Part shown: in pieces, positions 63,081 to 64,000 of the stretch
Position numbering within the stretch: position 1 is the first letter of the stretch
Layout of the letters: the number at the start of each line of letters is the position of its first letter
Source: Dyadobacter alkalitolerans DSM 23607
GTDB taxonomy: Bacteria > Bacteroidota > Bacteroidia > Cytophagales > Spirosomataceae
Assembly (NCBI RefSeq): GCF_000428845.1
Contig: NZ_AUAS01000015.1
Coordinates: forward strand, 62,001-126,000
Reading direction: 5' to 3'
Length of the DNA stretch: 64,000 bases
Made by a program: the position numbers and the translations under genes
Notes under the pieces: model-generated
What the model saw: only the letters and a program-made list of their open reading frames with translations
Told to the model about the DNA's origin: nothing
Databases searched by the model: none

Positions 63081-64000
63081 TTCTTCTTTTTAGGCTCTTC
63101 AATAATCCCGCCTTCCTTGGTATAGGTGCTCCACTGCATATCTATTTCCTGGGTCGCACTCTTTACTTCCTCGCTACGGATCTGACTCATGGTTTTATCC
63201 AGTTTGGTAACTTTATCCGGAGTACGGTCAGTTCCCGTCGGTTTCAGGTCCACAAGTCCATTACTACTCATCACGTGTTCCAGCGGATCTTCAATAAACT
63301 GCCAGGTTTCTCCGAGCTGGGTGCTGGTCCCGTCATTCCATGGACCGCGGGCATCCATTCCCGTTGACATATTGTAGTATAAGTTACTGTACCTGGGATC
63401 ACCTTGAAGAACCCCAGGCGGAAAATTCGGCTGTATTGTATTCAGCGCCGCTTCAAACATCTGATAATGAGCTATCTCCCGGGTCATCAGAAAACTCAAC
63501 GTTTCCTTCACATAGGGATCGTCAGTAAACTTCATCAGATACTCATAAACTATTTTTGCCCTAGATTCAGAAGCAATATTGGAACGCAGGTCAACAGTCA
63601 GGTCACCATTCGCGGTAACGTAAGCTGCAGTCCAGGGAATACCATTACTATCTGTCAGGGCCGGGCCTCCACCGGTCAGCACGCCAAAGTGCGGGTTCAC
63701 CATGGCCTCGTGAATAAAACCTTCCTTAGCAGCCTGACCGTCAAGTAGCTGCATGATTTCTGATTCTTCTGCTGCGTTTTTCAATTCTCCATTTACGCCG
63801 CTAAGCAACATCTGAATAGTAGCGCCAACAATTTCCAGATGGCTAAATTCCTCTGTGGCAATATCCATCAATAGGTCGTACTTATCTGGATAAGGGTTTT
63901 TACAGCTAAATGCCTGTACAAAATACTGCATGGCAGCTTTAAGCTCCCCATTGCTTCCCCCGAACTGTTCAAGTAACAGACGTGCAAACTTAGGGTCTGG
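63077..64000 (-). CDS. Manganese catalase (5' end beyond the window)
   Basis: About 308 C-terminal residues are present; the frame is open to base 64000 (P-D-P-K-F-A-R-L-L-L-E-Q-F-G-G). Di-manganese ligands of the family are visible: E-E-F-S-H-L-E (Glu and His) and, after the strand region, the second set S-E-S-R-A-K and R-E-I-A-H-Y-Q-M-F-E (Glu-x-x-His). The G-P-W-N-D-G and Lys-rich tail are also typical of Bacteroidota enzymes. It dismutates H2O2 without haem. In an operon with the DsbA-like gene. Confidence 0.9.
   Translation of the reverse strand, partial: PDPKFARLLLEQFGGSNGELKAAMQYFVQAFSCKNPYPDKYDLLMDIATEEFSHLEIVGATIQMLLSGVNGELKNAAEESEIMQLLDGQAAKEGFIHEAMVNPHFGVLTGGGPALTDSNGIPWTAAYVTANGDLTVDLRSNIASESRAKIVYEYLMKFTDDPYVKETLSFLMTREIAHYQMFEAALNTIQPNFPPGVLQGDPRYSNLYYNMSTGMDARGPWNDGTSTQLGETWQFIEDPLEHVMSSNGLVDLKPTGTDRTPDKVTKLDKTMSQIRSEEVKSATQEIDMQWSTYTKEGGIIEEPKKKK

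Noticed and set aside
1-64000. CRISPR arrays, rRNA or tRNA genes, prophage structural genes, restriction or toxin-antitoxin defence systems
   Set aside because: None seen: no regularly spaced repeats, no recognisable RNA genes, and no gene with such domains. Small RNAs cannot be excluded by eye.

Overview
The window looks like a chromosomal segment of a Bacteroidota bacterium. The gene families (FtsX-DUF3098-UppP-TruB-RibF operon, Reg_prop/Y_Y_Y hybrid sensor kinase, DUF4625 lipoproteins, SusC-like carboxypeptidase-regulated TonB receptor), the TAnnTTTG promoter boxes and the moderate GC content fit Cytophagales, and most resemble Dyadobacter or a close relative. That placement is recognition from memory, not a database match.

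Left part (1-38 kb): an orderly housekeeping and metabolic region with no broken genes that I could see. It holds an rRNA pseudouridine synthase (cut by the window edge), a sugar esterase plus Gfo/Idh/MocA oxidoreductase pair, etfBA, a bifunctional nuclease, and the ftsX-DUF3098-uppP-truB-ribF operon. Next comes a tightly coupled five-gene operon (10.36-16.39 kb): a MerA/glutathione-reductase-like flavoprotein, an OpuC-like ABC ATPase, a fused permease/solute-binding protein, egtB and egtD. I read it as ergothioneine synthesis plus uptake (EgtUV-like) with a candidate thiol/thione reductase. After a YceI lipoprotein and an SDR/AraC pair, a three-gene redox-signalling operon follows (19.46-22.83 kb): UBP zinc finger, a response regulator fused to a thioredoxin-reductase-like flavoprotein lacking the CxxC, and a cyclic-nucleotide-domain histidine kinase. 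DUF72, DNA ligase D, a PAS-GAF protein, a histone-H1-like basic protein, a membrane-anchored LuxR-type regulator and a 14-blade hybrid sensor kinase complete this part.

Middle (38-46 kb): an integrase remnant and a broken unknown gene form a scar. Beside it lies a probable metal-uptake locus: a Fur/Zur-type repressor, three histidine-containing DUF4625 lipoproteins (plus a relic of another), a TonB-dependent receptor and, divergently, a secreted zinc-peptidase-like protein. Two copies of a TGCAAC-N3-GTTGCA palindrome sit in the divergent promoter region.

Right part (46-64 kb): an accessory, decaying region. It has a degenerate IS1182-type transposase, a frameshifted TetR, a frameshifted DUF892 ferritin-like gene, a block of PAS/histidine-kinase/REC genes (one kinase split by a frameshift), an ECF sigma gene cut exactly by an IS3-family element with a 4-bp target duplication, a frameshifted DoxX-like gene, a stand-alone CheB methylesterase domain, and a DsbA-like/Mn-catalase pair that runs off the right edge. 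Eight genes are disrupted between 38 and 61 kb against none seen to the left. This means either real pseudogene accumulation at an integration hot spot or locally poor sequence; the IS insertion itself is certainly real. No tRNA, rRNA, CRISPR array or replication origin was recognised.
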